Assembly (NCBI GenBank): GCA_947652115.1
Contig: OX393562.1
Coordinates: forward strand, 23,573,576-23,637,575
Direction of reading: 5' to 3'
DNA from: Blastomussa wellsi
Lineage: Eukaryota > Cnidaria > Anthozoa > Scleractinia > Plerogyridae
DNA length: 64,000 nucleotides
The stretch's first letter is position 1. Each line of letters begins with the position of its first letter. The notes under the pieces are model-generated. The model searched no databases and was not told where the DNA came from. It worked only from the letters and a program-made list of their open reading frames with translations. This document shows, piece after piece, positions 38,126 to 52,186 of this stretch. A program made the position numbers and the translations under genes.

Positions 38126-38499
38126 AAAGGCTCCCCACACTTAGCACTTCTTCTCTGAGCTCCACTCCAAAGGCTCCCCACACTTGCGTCTCAGCCGAAC
38201 GCTAAAGGCTCCCCACTTACGTCTCAGCCTAACGCTAAAGGCTCCCCACACTTATTTCTCAGCCGAACGCTAAAGGCTCCCCACACTTATGTCTCAGCGG
38301 AACGCTAAAGGCTCCCCACAATTATGTCTCAGCGGAACGCTAAAGGCTCCCCACACTTATTTCTCAGCCGAACGCTAAAGGCTCCCAACACTTACGTCTC
38401 AGCCGAACGCTAAAGGCTCCCCAAACTTATGTCTCAGCCGAACGCTAAAGGCTCCCCACACTTTTGTCTCAGCGGAACGCTAAAGGCTCCCCACACTTA
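38126..38499 (+). repeat. 35-bp spacer repeat array, copy 2 (11 units)
   Basis: It has five units fewer than the array at 32936-33483. The missing ones come from the middle, as expected for unequal exchange. The third unit is shortened to GGCTCCCCACTTACG here and in all later arrays. Confidence 0.85.
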
Positions 38500-41400
38500 C
38501 GCCTCAAACTCTATAAGCGAGCCAAGTTTCGTGCGATTCGGATTAAACGTGGTGGTAGTTCTCCCCGTAAGAGGGGCGTCGTCGACTTCACTTACGGTTA
38601 GAAACTCAAAGAGATTTCAATGAAATCGATCGCTTTTTTCACAGGACGATTCTACGCCTCAAACTCTATAAGCGAGCCAAGTTTCGTGCGATTCGCATGA
38701 AACGGGGTGGTAGTTCTCCCCGTAAGATTCGTTTTGTCAAATTCACTTGGCTGGCAATCAGAGATTTCAATGAAATTGATCGCTTTTTTCACAGGACGAT
38801 TCTACGCCTCAAACTCTATAAGTGAGCCAAGTTTCGTGCGATTCGGATGAAACGTGGTGGTAGTTCTCCCCGTAAGAGGGGCGTGGTCTGTACTTCACTT
38901 GGCTGCCAATCAAAGAGATTTCAATGAAATCGATCGCTTTTTTAACAGGACGATTCTACGCCTCAAACTCTATAAGTTAGCCAAGTTTCGTGCGATTCGG
39001 ATGAAACGTGGTGGTAGTTCTCCCCGTAAGAGCGGTTTTTTAGGTTTCACTTGGCTGCCAATCAGAGATTTCAATCAAATTTATCGCTTTTTTTACAGGA
39101 CGATTCTACGCCTCAAACTCTATCACTGAACCAAGTTTCGTAAGATTCCGTTTACAGGTCTTGTTTTTATCGCGTTTCGCAGCATTTCGCGTCCGAAAAG
39201 ATGGGCGTGGTCGAATTCAATTGGCTGCCAATTGAAGGCGTTTGCATGAAATCAATCGCCGTTTTGACCAGCCTCTTCTACGCTTCAAACTCTATCACCG
39301 GGCCAAGTTTCGTAAGATTCCGTTCAGAGGTCTTGTTTTTATGGCGTTTCGCAGCATTTCGTGTCCGAAAAGATGGGCGTGGTCGACTTCAATTGGCTGC
39401 CAATTAAAGGCGTTTGCATGAAATCGATCGCCGTTTTGACCAGCCTCTTTTACGCTTAAAACTCTATTACCGAGCCAAGTTTCGTGAAATTCCGTTTAGA
39501 GGTCTTGATTTCATGTCGTTTCGCAGCATTTCGTGTCCAAAAGCATGGGCATCGTCGAGTTCACTTAAGCGCCAATCAAAGAGATTTCAATGAAATTGAT
39601 CGCTTTGTTCATAGGAAGATTCTACGCCTCAAACTTTATCACCGAGGCAAGTGTCGTAAGATTCCGTTAAGAGGTCTTGTTTTTATGGCGTTTCGCAGCA
39701 TTTCGTGTCCGAAAAGATGGGCGTTGTCGACTTCAAATGGCTGCCAATTGAAGGGGTTTGCATGAAATCGATCGCCGTTTTGACCTGCCTCTTCTACGCT
39801 TCAAACGCTATCTCCGAGCCAAATTTCGTAAGATGCCATTCAGAGGTCTTGTTTTTATGGCGTTTCGCAGCATTTCGTGTCGGAAAAGATGGGCGTGGTC
39901 GAATTCAATTGGCTGCCAATTGAAGGGGTTTGCATGAAATCGATCGCCGTTTTGAGCAGCGTCTTCTACGCTTCAAACGCTATCACCGAGCCAAGTTTCG
40001 TAAGATTCTATTCAGAGGTCTTGTTTTTATGGCGTTTCGCAGCATTTCGTGTCCGAAAAGATGGGCGTAATCGACTTTAATTCGCTCCCAATTGAAGGAG
40101 TTTGCATGAAATCCATCGTCGTTTTGACCAGCCTCTTCTACACGTCAAATTCTATCACCGAACTAAGTTTCGTAAAATTCCGTTAACAGGTGTTGTTTTT
40201 ATGGCGTTTCGCAGCATTTCGTGTCCGAAACGATGGGCGTGGTCGAATTAAAAAATGCTTTCGAAAAGATGGGCGTGGTCGAATTCAATTGGCTGCCAAT
40301 TGAAGGGGTTTGCATGAAATCGATCGCCGTTTTAACCAGCCTCTTCTACGCCTCAAATTCTATCACCGAGCCACGTTTCGTGAAATTCCGTTCAGAGGTC
40401 TTTTTTTTATGGCGTTTCGCAGCATTTCGTGAACGAAAAGATGGGCGTGGTCGAATTCAATTGGCTGCCAATTGAAGGGGTTTGCATGAAATCGATCGCC
40501 GTTTTGAGCAGCGTCTTCTACGCTTCAAACGCTATCACCGAGCCAAGTTTCGTAAGATTCTATTCAGAGGTCTTGTTTTTATGGCGTTTCGCAGCATTTC
40601 GTGTCCGAAAAGATGGGCGTAATCGACTTCAATTCGCTGCCAATTGAAGGAGTTTGCATGAAATCCATCGTCGTTTTGACCAGCCTCTTCTACGCGTCAA
40701 ATTCTATCACCGAACTAAGTTTCGTAAAATTCCGTTAACAGGTGTTTTTTTTATGGCGTTTCGCAGCATTTCGTGTCCGAAACGATGGGCGTGGTCGAAT
40801 TAAATTGGCTGCCAATCAAAGAGATTTCAATGAAATTTATCGCTTTTTTCACAGGACGATTCTACGTATCAAACGCTATAAGCGAGCCAATTTTTGTGAG
40901 ATTCGGAAAAACGGAGTGGTAGTTCTCCCCGTAAGAGCGGTTTTTTAGGTTTCACTTGGCTGCCAATCAGAGATTTCAATCAAATTGATCGCTTTTTTCA
41001 CAGGACGATTCTACGCCTCAAACTCTATAAGTGAGCCAAGTTTCGTGCGATTCGGATGAAACGTGGTGGTAGTTCTCCCCGTAAGAGGGGCGTGGTCTGT
41101 ACTTCACTTGGCTGCCAATCAAAGAGATTTCAATGAAATCGATCGCTTTTTTAACAGGACGATTCTACGCCTCAAACTCTATAAGTTAGCCAAGTTTCGT
41201 GCGATTCGGATGAAACGTGGTGGTAGTTCTCCCCGTAAGAGCGGTTTTTTAGGTTTCACTTGGCTGCCAATCAGAGATTTCAATAAAATTTATCGCTTTT
41301 CTTACAGGACGATTCTACGCCTCAAACTCTATCACTGAGCCAAGTTTCGTAAGATTCCGTTCACAGGTCTTGTTTTTATCGCGTTTCGCAGCATTTCGCG

Positions 41401-43781
41401 TCCGAAAAGATGGGCGTGGTCGAATTCAATTGGCTGCCAATTGAAGGCGTTTGCATGAAATCAATCGCCGTTTTGACCAGCCTCTTCTACGCTTCAAACT
41501 CTATCACCGGGCCAAGTTTCGTAAGATTCCGTTCACAGGTCTTGTTTTTATGGCGTTTCGCAGCATTTCGTGTCCGAAAAGATGGGCGTGGTCGACTTCA
41601 ATTGGCTGCCAATTAAAGGCGTTTGCATGAAATCGATCGCCGTTTTGACCAGCCTCTTTTACGCTTAAAACTCTATTACCGAGCCAAGTTTCGTGAAATT
41701 CCGTTTAGAGGTCTTGATTTCATGTCGTTTCGCAGCATTTCGTGTCCAAAAGCATGGGCATCGTCGAGTTCACTTAAGCGCCAATCAAAGAGATTTCAAT
41801 GAAATTGATCGCTTTGTTCATAGGAAGATTCTACGCCTCAAACTTTATCACCGAGCCAAGTTTCGTAAGATTCCGTTAAGAGGTCTTGTTTTTATGGCGT
41901 TTCGCAGCATTTCGTGTCCGAAAAGATGGGCGTTGTCGACTTCAAATGGCTGCCAATTGAAGGGGTTTGCATGAAATCGATCGCCGTTTTGACCTGCCTC
42001 TTCTACGCTTCAAACGCTATCTCCGAGCCAAATTTCGTAAGATTCCATTCAGAGGTCTTGTTTTTATGGCGTTTCGCAGCATTTCGTGTCCGAAAAGATG
42101 GGCGTGGTCGAATTCAATTGGCTGCCAATTGAAGGGGTTTGCATGAAATCGATCGCCGTTTTGAGCAGCGTCTTCTACGCTTCAAACGCTATCACCGAGC
42201 CAAGTTTCGTAAGATTCTATTCAGAGGTCTTGTTTTTATGGCGTTTCGCAGCATTTCGTGTCCGAAAAGATGGGCGTAATCGACTTCAATTCGCTGCCAA
42301 TTGAAGGAGTTTGCATGAAATCCATCGTCGTTTTGACCAGCCTCTTCTACGCGTCAAATTCTATCACCGAACTAAGTTTCGTAAAATTCCGTTAACAGGT
42401 CTTTTTTTTATGGCGTTTCGCAGCATTTCGTGTCCGAAACGATGGGCGTGGTCGAATTAAATTGGCTGCCAATCAAAGAGATTTCAATGAAATTTATCGC
42501 TTTTTTTACAGGACGATTCTACGTATCAAACGCTATAAGCGAGCCAATTTTTGTGAGATTCGGAAAAACGGAGTGGTAGTTCTCCCCGTAAGAGCGGTTT
42601 TTTAGGTTTCACTTGGCTGCCAATCAGAGATTTCAATCAAATTGATCGCTTTTTTAACTGGACGATTCTACGCCTCAAACTCTATCAGTGAGCCAAGTTT
42701 TGTAAGATTCCGTTCACAGGTCTTTTTTTTATCGCGTTTCGCAGCATTTCGCGTCCGAAAAGATGGGCGTGGTCGAATTCAATTGGCTGCCAATTGAAGG
42801 GGTTTGCATGAAATCGATCGCCGTTTTAACCAGCCTCTTCTACGCCTCAAATTCTATCACCGAGCCACGTTTCGTGAAATTCCGTTCAGAGGTCTTTTTT
42901 TATGGCGTTTCGCAGCATTTCGTGAACGAAAAGATGGGCGTGGTCGACTTCAATTGGCTGTCAATTGAAGGGGTTTGCATGAAGTCGATCGCCGTTTTGA
43001 GCAGCCTCTTCTACGTTTCAAACTCTATTACCGAGCCAAGTTTCGTGAAATTCCGTTTAGAGGTCTTGATTTCATGTCGTTTCGCAGCATTTCGTGTCCA
43101 AAAGCATTTCGCTTTTTTCATAGGACGATTCTACGCCTCAAACTCTATAAGGGAGCCAAGTTTCGTGCGATTCGGATGAAACGTAGTGGTAGTTCTCCCC
43201 GTAAGAGGGGCGTCGTCGACTTCACTTACGGTTAGAAACTCAAAGAGATTTCAATGAAATCGATCGCTTTTTTCACAGGACGATTCTACGCCTCAAACTC
43301 TATAAGCGAGCCAAGTTTCGTGCGATTCGGATGAAACGGGGTGGTAGTTCTCTCCGTAAGATTCGTTTTGTCAAATTCACTTGGCTGGCAATCAGAGATT
43401 TCAATGAAATTGATCGCTTTTTTCACAGGACGATTTTACGCCTCAAACTCTATAAGTGAGCCAAGTTTCGTGCGATTCGGATGAAACGTGGTGGTAGTTC
43501 TCCCCGTAAGAGGGGCGTGGTCTGTACTTCACTTGGCTGCCAATCAAAGAGATTTCAATGAAATCGATCGCTTTTTTAACAGGACGATTCTACGCCTCAA
43601 ACTCTATAAGTTAGCCAAGTTTCGTGCGATTCGGATGAAACGTGGTGGTAGTTCTCCCCGTAAGAGGGGCGTGGTCAACTTCACTTGGCTGCCAATCAAA
43701 GAGATTTCAATGAATTTCAAAAATTCTTTCACCGCTGGATTCTACGCATCAAACTGTATAAGCGTGCCAAGTTTGGTTTGA
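38500..43781 (+). repeat. 150/172-bp spacer array, copy 2 (duplicated higher-order version)
   Basis: This is about twice the length of the first array. A block of A and B units of about 2.2 kb (38854 to 41063, judged from recurring landmarks) is repeated, followed by the shared A-rich end. This block duplication accounts for most of the difference between the 7.7-kb and 5.6-kb units. Confidence 0.88.
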
Positions 43782-44411
43782 TTTGGTTGAATTTGAAAAT
43801 TTCGAGTTTCGAAATTTTTCTAAGTCCAGAGTTGATGAGATGGTGAACCATGAATTCGCGTACTTATAAGAGGGTAGGTTGCGAAGAGACTCGCTGAAGG
43901 CATGTGAACTTCACGGTTTCTCATTGTAATACCAGCCCTCTTAGGTGGTCGCGGGTACGAAATAGTGCATTTGGAGGGAAAGAGTCAAGTCCGGGCAGAC
44001 TTGCTCCGTCAGTGGGAGGCAATAAATGACACGAAGTTTGTTTGACATGGTTGTCTTTTTGGACGACCGTAACGCAGATGGTTGTTGTACGTGCTGGCCT
44101 GTGGCCATGAATAGTAGCCTATGATCCGAAGGAAACGTTCTTCCCCTAAGTAAATTGTGGACATTCCCTGTTTTCTAAGCAAAGGAATGGCCGAATGTTA
44201 CAAGGGTTGAACTGAGGCGTGGCAAAGAAAGAGTCGATTGCCGTAGCGCACTGCCAGTGCGTTGTCGGTTTTCCCTGTAGCATGAGAGAACGAAAGAGCG
44301 CACCGCCAGTGCGTTGTGGTTTTCCCTGTAGCCTGAGAGAACGAAAGAGAACGCTGGCGTCCTTCCGGCGAAGGCGCTTGCAGTAGAGCTCGTCTCTACT
44401 TGACGGAAAGT
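43782..44411 (+). promoter_or_regulatory. Promoter-like region and 5' ETS, copy 2
   Basis: The length is the same 630 bp as copy 1. The initiator-like motif lies at 43860-43874 and the ETS direct repeats at 44246-44349. Confidence 0.5.
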
Positions 44412-45754
44412 TACCTGGTTGATCCTGCCAGTAGTCATATGCTTGTCTCAAAGATTAAGCCATGCATGTCTAAGTATATAAGCACTTGTACTGTGAAACT
44501 GCGAATGGCTCATTAAATCAGTTATCGTTTATTTGATTGTACCATTACTACTTGGATAACCGTAGTAATTCTAGAGCTAATACATGCTGGAAGTCCCGAC
44601 TTCTGGAAGGGATGCATTTATTAGATCAAAAACCAATGCGGGTTCCGCCCGGTTTGTTGGTGATTCATAGTAACTGATCAAATCGCATGGCCTTGCGCTG
44701 GCGATGTTTCATTCAAATCTCTGCCCTAACAACTGTCGATGGTAAGGTAGTGGCTTGCAACGGGTGACGGAGAATTAGGGTTTGATTCCGGAAGAGGGAG
44801 CCTGAGAAACGGCTACTACATCCAAGGAAGGTAGCAGGCGTGCAAATTACCCAATCCTGACTCAGGGAGGTAGTGACAAGAAATAACAATACAGGGCTTT
44901 TCCAAGTCTTGTAATTGGAATGAGTACAACTTAAATCCTTTAACGAGGATCCATTGGAGGGCAAGTCTGGTGCCACCAGCCGCGGTAATTCCAGCTCCAA
45001 TAGCGTATATTAAAGTTGTTGCAGTTAAAAAGCTCGTAGTTGGATTTCGGGATGGCTCGGTCGGTTTGCCGCAAGGTATGACTGGCCGAGCTGTTCTTCC
45101 TTGCAAAGACTGTGTGTGCTCTTAACTGAGTGTGCTCAGGATCTGCGACATTTACTTTGAAAAAATTAGAGTGTTCAAAGCAAGCCCGTGCTTGAATACA
45201 TAAGCATGGAATAATGGAATAGGACTTTGGTTCTATTTTGTTGGTTTCTGGAACCGAAGTAATGATTGAGAGAGACAGTTGGGGGTATTCGTATTTCGTT
45301 GTCAGAGGTGAAATTCTTGGATTTACAAAAGACGAACTACTGCGAAAGCATTTGCCAAGAATGTGTTCATTAATCAAGAACGAAAGTTAGAGGATCGAAG
45401 ACGATCAGATACCGTCCTAGTTCTAACCATAAACGATGCCAACTAGGGATCAGAGGGTGTTATTGGATGACCCCTTTGGCACCTTATGGGAAACCAAAGT
45501 TTTTGGGTTCCGGGGAAAGTATGGTTGCAAAGCTGAAACAACTTTAGGCGAACCGGAATGGAAGGCCCCGGCCTTCGTGCGTCCCAAGGTGCCAAGGAGG
45601 ACAGCAAACTCCAAGGCACTACCGATAGCAAACTCTAACGTTTCCGGAGATAAATCCTCTGCAGACGACTTAAATAAAGAACAGGGTATTGTAAGTTGTA
45701 GAGTAGCCTTGTTGCTACGATCTTCTGAGATTAAGCCCTTGTTCTAAGAGTTGT
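44412..45754 (+). pseudogene. 18S-28S chimera, copy 2
   Basis: The 18S part is 44412-45539 and the 28S part 45540-45754, with the same junction and lesions as copy 1. Private differences include CCCTAACAACTG for CCCTATCAACTG (about 44728) and GGAATGGAAGG for GGAATAGAAGG in the 28S part. Confidence 0.93.
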
Positions 45755-45789
45755 CAATCATCACTTTTTTCTTCTCACCCAGCCCAATC

Positions 45790-46338
45790 AAAGGCTCCCC
45801 ACACTTAGCACTTCTTCTCTGAGCTCCACTCCAAAGGCTCCCCACACTTGCGTCTCAGCCGAACGCTAAAGGCTCCCCACTTACGTCTCAGCCTAACGCT
45901 AAAGGCTCCCCACACTTATTTCTCAGCCGAACGCTAAAGGCTCCCCACACTTATGTCTCAGCCGAACGCTAAAGGCTCCCCACAATTATGTCTCAGCGGA
46001 ACGCTAAAGGCTCCCCACACTTATTTCTCAGCCGAACGCTAAAGGCTCCCCACACTTACGTCTCAGCCGAACGCTAAAGGCTCCCCACACTTACGTCTCA
46101 GCCGAACGCTAAAGGCTCCCCACACTTACGTCTCAGCGAAACGTTAAAGGCTCCCCACACTTACGTGTCAGCCTAACGCTAAAGGCTCCCCACACTTATT
46201 TCTCAGCCGAACGCTAAAGGCTCCCCACACTTACGTGTCAGCCGAACGCTAAAGGCTCCCCAAACTTATGTCTCAGCCGAACGCTAAAGGCTCCCCACAC
46301 TTTTGTCTCAGCGGAACGCTAAAGGCTCCCCACACTTA
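45790..46338 (+). repeat. 35-bp spacer repeat array, copy 3 (16 units)
   Basis: This has the same unit order as the first 16-unit array, except for the shortened third unit and a few point changes. Confidence 0.85.
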
Positions 46339-49300
46339 CGCCTCAAACTCTATAAGCGAGCCAAGTTTCGTGCGATTCGGATTAAACGTGGTGGTAGTTC
46401 TCCCCGTAAGAGGGGCGTCGTCGACTTCACTTACGGTTAGAAACTCAAAGAGATTTCAATGAAATCGATCGCTTTTTTCACAGGACGATTCTACGCCTCA
46501 AACTCTATAAGCGAGCCAAGTTTCGTGCGATTCGGATGAAACGGGGTGGTAGTTCTCCCCGTAAGATTCGTTTTGTCAAATTCACTTGGCTGGCAATCAG
46601 AGATTTCAATGAAATTGATCGCTTTTTTCACAGGACGATTCTACGCCTCAAACTCTATAAGTTAACCAAGTTTCGTGCGATTCGGATGAAACGTGGTGGT
46701 AGTTCTCCCCGTAAGAGCGGTTTTTTAGGTTTCACTTGGCTGCCAATCAGAGATTTCAATCAAATTTATCGCTTTTCTTACAGGACGATTCTACGCCTCA
46801 AACTCTATCACTGAGCCAAGTTTCGTATGATTCTACGCTTCAAACTCTATCACCGGGCCAAGTTTCGTAAGATTCCGTTCACAGGTCTTGTTTTTATGGC
46901 GTTTCGCAGCATTTCGTGTCCGAAAAGATGGGCGTGGTCGACTTCAATTGGCTGCCAATTAAAGGCGTTTGCATGAAATCGATCGCCGTTTTGACCAGCC
47001 TCTTTTACGCTTAAAACTCTATTACCGAGCCAAGGTTCGTGAAATTCCGTTTAGAGGTCTTGATTTCATGTCGTTTCGCAGGATTTCGTGTCCAAAAGCA
47101 TGGGCATCGTCGAGTTCACTTAAGCGCCAATCAAAGAGATTTCAATGAAATTGATCGCTTTGTTCATAGGAAGATTCTACGCCTCAAACTTTATCACCGA
47201 GCCAAGTTTCGTAAGATTCCGTTAAGAGGTCTTGTTTTTATGGCGTTTCGCAGCATTTCGTGTCCGAAAAGATGGGCGTTGTCGACTTCAAATGGCTGCC
47301 AATTGAAGGGGTTTGCATGAAATCGATCGCCGTTTTGACCTGCCTCTTCTACGCTTCAAACGCTATCTCCGAGCTAAATTTCGTAAGATTCCATTCAGAG
47401 GTCTTGTTTTTATGGCGTTTCGCAGCATTTCGTGTCCGAAAAGATGGGCGTGGTCGAATTCAATTGGCTGCCAATTGAAGGGGTTTGCATGAAATCGATC
47501 GCCGTTTTGAGCAGCGTCTTCTACGCTTCAAACGCTATCACCGAGCCAAGTTTCGTAAGATTCTATTCAGAGGTCTTGTTTTTATGGCGTTTCGCAGCAT
47601 TTCGTGTCCGAAAAGATGGGCGTAATCGACTTCAATTCGCTGCCAATTGAAGGAGTTTGCATGAAATCCATCGTCGTTTTGACCAGCCTCTTCTACGCGT
47701 CAAATTCTATCACCGAACTAAGTTTCGTAAAATTCCGTTAACAGGTGTTGTTTTTATGGCGTTTCGCAGCATTTCGTGTCCGAAACGATGGGCGTGGTCG
47801 AATTAAATTGGCTGCCAATCAAAGAGATTTCAATGAAATTTATCGCTTTTTTCACAGGACGATTCTACGTATCAAACACTATAAGCGAGCCAATTTTTGT
47901 GAGATTCGGAAAAACGGAGTGGTAGTTCTCCCCGTAAGAGCGGTTTTTTAGGTTTCACTTGGCTGCCAATCAGAGATTTCAATCAAATTGATCGCTTTTT
48001 TAACTGGACGATTCTACGCCTCAAACTCTATCAGTGAGCCAAGTTTTGTAAGATTCCGTTCACAGGTCTTTTTTTTATCGCGTTTCGCAGCATTTCGCGT
48101 CCGAAAAGATGGGCGTGGTCGAATTCAATTGGCTGCCAATTGAAGGGGTTTGCATGAAATCGATCGCCGTTTTAACCAGCCTCTTCTACGCCTCAAATTC
48201 TATCACCGAGCCACGTTTCGTGAAATTCCGTTCAGAGGTCTTTTTTTTATGGCGTTTCGCAGCATTTCGTGAACGAAAAGATGGGCGTGGTCGACTTCAA
48301 TTGGCTGTCAATTGAAGGGGTTTGCATGAAGTCGATCGCCGTTTTGACCAGCCTCTTCTACGTTTAAAACTCTATTACCGAGCCAAGTTTCGTGAAATTC
48401 CGTTTAGAGGTCTTGATTTCATGTCGTTTCGCAGCATTTCGTGTCCAAAAGCATTTCGCTTTTTTCATAGGACGATTCTACGCCTCAAACTCTATAAGGG
48501 AGCCAAGTTTCGTGCGATTCGGATGAAACGTGGTGGTAGTTCTCCCCGTAAGAGGGGCGTCGTCGACTTCACTTACGGTTAGAAACTCAAAGAGATTTCA
48601 ATGAAATCGATCGCTTTTTTCACAGGACGATTCTACGCCTCAAACTCTATAAGCGAGCCAAGTTTCGTGCGATTCGGATGAAACGGGGTGGTAGTTCTCC
48701 CCGTAAGATTCGTTTTGTCAAATTCACTTGGCTGGCAATCAGAGATTTCAATGAAATTGATCGCTTTTTTCACAGGACGATTCTACGCCTCAAACTCTAT
48801 AAGTGAGCCAAGTTTCGTGCGATTCGGATGAAACGTGGTGGTAGTTCTCCCCGTAAGAGGGGCGTGGTCTGTACTTCACTTGGCTGCCAATCAAAGAGAT
48901 TTCAATGAAATCGATCGCTTTTTTAACAGGACGATTCTACGCCTCAAACTCTATAAGTTAGCCAAGTTTCGTGCGATTCGGATGAAACGTGGTGGTAGTT
49001 CTCCCCGTAAGAGCGGTTTTTTAGGTTTCACTTGGCTGCCAATCAGAGATTTCAATCAAATTTATCGCTTTTCTTACAGGACGATTCTACGCCTCAAACT
49101 CTATCACTGAGCCAAGTTTCGTAAGATTCCGTTCACAGGTCTTGTTTTTATCGCGTTTCGCAGCATTTCGCGTCCGAAAAGATGGGCGTGGTCGAATTCA
49201 ATTGGCTGCCAATTGAAGGCGTTTGCATGAAATCAATCGCCGTTTTGACCAGCCTCTTCTACGCTTCAAACTCTATCATCACCGGGCCAAGTTTCGTAAG

Positions 49301-51556
49301 ATTCCGTTCACAGGTCTTGTTTTTATGGCGTTTCGCAGCATTTCGTGTCCGAAAAGATGGGCGTGGTCGACTTCAATTGGCTGCCAATTAAAGGCGTTTG
49401 CATGAAATCGATCGCCGTTTTGACCAGCCTCTTCTACGCTTAAAACTCTATTACCGAGCCAAGTTTCGTGAAATTCCGTTTAGAGGTCTTGATTTCATGT
49501 CGTTTCGCAGCATTTCGTGTCCAAAAGCATGGGCATCGTCGAGTTCACTTAAGCGCCAATCAAAGAGATTTCAATGAAATTGATCGCTTTGTTCATAGGA
49601 AGATTCTACGCCTCAAACTTTATCACCGAGCCAAGTTTCGTAAGATTCCGTTAAGAGGTCTTGTTTTTATGGCGTTTCGCAGCATTTCGTGTCCGAAAAG
49701 ATGGGCGTTGTCGACTTCAAATGGCTGCCAATTGAAGGGGTTTGCATGAAATCGATCGCCGTTTTGACCTGCCTCTTCTACGCTTCAAACGCTATCTCCG
49801 AGCCAAATTTCGTAAGATTCCATTCAGAGGTCTTGTTTTTATGGCGTTTCGCAGCATTTCGTGTCCGAAAAGATGGGCGTGGTCGAATTCAATTGGCTGC
49901 CAATTGAAGGGGTTTGCATGAAATCGATCGCCGTTTTGAGCAGCGTCTTCTACGCTTCAAACGCTATCACCGAGCCAAGTTTCGTAAGATTCTATTCAGA
50001 GGTCTTGTTTTTATGGCGTTTCGCAGCATTTCGTGTCCGAAAAGATGGGCGTAATCGACTTCAATTCGCTGCCAATTGAAGGAGTTTGCATGAAATCCAT
50101 CGTCGTTTTGACCAGCCTCTTCTACGCGTCAAATTCTATCACCGAACTAAGTTTCGTAAAATTCCGTTAACAGGTGTTTTTTTTATGGCGTTTCGCAGCA
50201 TTTCGTGTCCGAAACGATGGGCGTGGTCGAATTAAATTGGCTGCCAATCAAAGAGATTTCAATGAAATTTATCGCTTTTTTAACAGGATGATTCTACGTA
50301 TCAAACACTATAAGCGAGCCAATTTTTGTGAGATTCGGAAAAACGGAGTGGTAGTTCTCCCCGTAAGAGCGGTTTTTTAGGTTTCACTTGGCTGCCAATC
50401 AGAGATTTCAATCAAATTGATCGCTTTTTTAACTGGACGATTCTACGCCTCAAACTCTATCAGTGAGCCAAGTTTTGTAAGATTCCGTTCACAGGTCTTT
50501 TTTTTATCGCGTTTCGCAGCATTTCGCGTCCGAAAAGATGGGCGTGGTCGAATTCAATTGGCTGCCAATTGAAGGGGTTTGCATGAAATCGATCGCCGTT
50601 TTAACCAGCCTCTTCTACGCCTCAAATTCTATCACCGAGCCACGTTTCGTGAAATTCCGTTCAGAGGTCTTTTTTTATGGCGTTTCGCAGCATTTCGTGA
50701 ACGAAAAGATGGGCGTGGTCGACTTCAATTGGCTGTCAATTGAAGGGGTTTGCATGAAGTCGATCGCCGTTTTGACCAGCCTCTTCTACGTTTCAAACTC
50801 TATTACCGAGCCAAGTTTCGTGAAATTCCGTTTAGAGGTCTTGATTTCATGTCGTTTCGCAGCATTTCGTGTCCAAAAGCATTTCGCTTTTTTCATAGGA
50901 CGATTCTACGCCTCAAACTCTATAAGCGAGCCAAGTTTCGTGCGATTCGGATGAAACGTGGTGGTAGTTCTCCCCGTAAGAGGGGCGTCGTCGACTTCAC
51001 TTACGGTTAGAAACTCAAAGAGATTTCAATGAAATCGATCGCTTTTTTCACAGGACGATTCTACGCCTCAAACTCTATAAGCGAGCCAAGTTTCGTGCGA
51101 TTCGGATGAAACGGGGTGGTAGTTCTCCCCGTAAGATTCGTTTTGTCAAATTCACTTGGCTGGCAATCAGAGATTTCAATGAAATTGATCGCTTTTTTCA
51201 CAGGACGATTCTACGCCTCAAAGTCTATAAGTGAGCCAAGTTTCGTGCGATTCGGATGAAACGTGGTGGTAGTTCTCCCCGTAAGAGGGGCGTGGTCTGT
51301 ACTTCACTTGGCTGCCAATCAAAGAGATTTCAATGAAATCGATCGCTTTTTTAACAGGACGATTCTACGCCTCAAACTCTATAAGTTAGCCAAGTTTCGT
51401 GCGATTCGGATGAAACGTGGTGGTAGTTCTCCCCGTAAGAGGGGCGTGGTCAACTTCACTTGGCTGCCAATCAAAGAGATTTCAATAAATTTCAAAAATT
51501 CTTTCACCGCTGGATTCTACGCATCAAACTGTATAAGCGTGCCAAGTTTGGTTTGA
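46339..51556 (+). repeat. 150/172-bp spacer array, copy 3 (duplicated, with a local deletion)
   Basis: This is also a duplicated version, but near 46825 a type A unit jumps directly into a type B unit (TTCGTATGATTCTACGCTTC), so some material was lost there. A three-base ATC insertion (CTATCATCACCGGGCC, about 49272) is shared with later arrays and absent from the first two. Confidence 0.88.
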
Positions 51557-52186
51557 TTTGGTTGAATTTGAAAATTTCGAGTTTCGAAATTTTTCTAAGT
51601 CCAGAGTTGATGAGATGGTGAACCATGAATTCGCGTACTTATAAGAGGGTAGGTTGCGAAGAGACTCGCTGAAGGCATGTGAACTTCACGGTTTCTCATT
51701 GTAATACCAGCCCTCTTAGGTGGTCGCGGGTACGAAATAGTGCATTTGGAGGGAAAGAGTCAAGTCCGGGCAGACTTGCTCCGTCAGTGGGAGGCAATAA
51801 ATGACACGAAGTTTGTTTGACATGGTTGTCTTTTTGGACGACCGTAACGCAGATGGTTGTTGTACGTGCTGGCCTGTGGCCATGAATAGTAGCCTATGAT
51901 CCGAAGGAAACGTTCTTCCCCTAAGTAAATTGTGGACATTCCCTGTTTTCTAAGCAAAGGAATGGCCGAATGTTACAAGGGTTGAACTGAGGCGTGGCAA
52001 AGAAAGAGTCGATTGCCGTAGCGCACTGCCAGTGCGTTGTCGGTTTTCCCTGTAGCATGAGAGAACGAAAGAGCGCACCGCCAGTGCGTTGTGGTTTTCC
52101 CTGTAGCCTGAGAGAACGAAAGAGAACGCTGGCGTCCTTCCGGCGAAGGCGCTTGCAGTAGAGCTCGTCTCTACTTGACGGAAAGT
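51557..52186 (+). promoter_or_regulatory. Promoter-like region and 5' ETS, copy 3
   Basis: The initiator-like motif lies at 51635-51649 and the ETS direct repeats at 52021-52124. Confidence 0.5.
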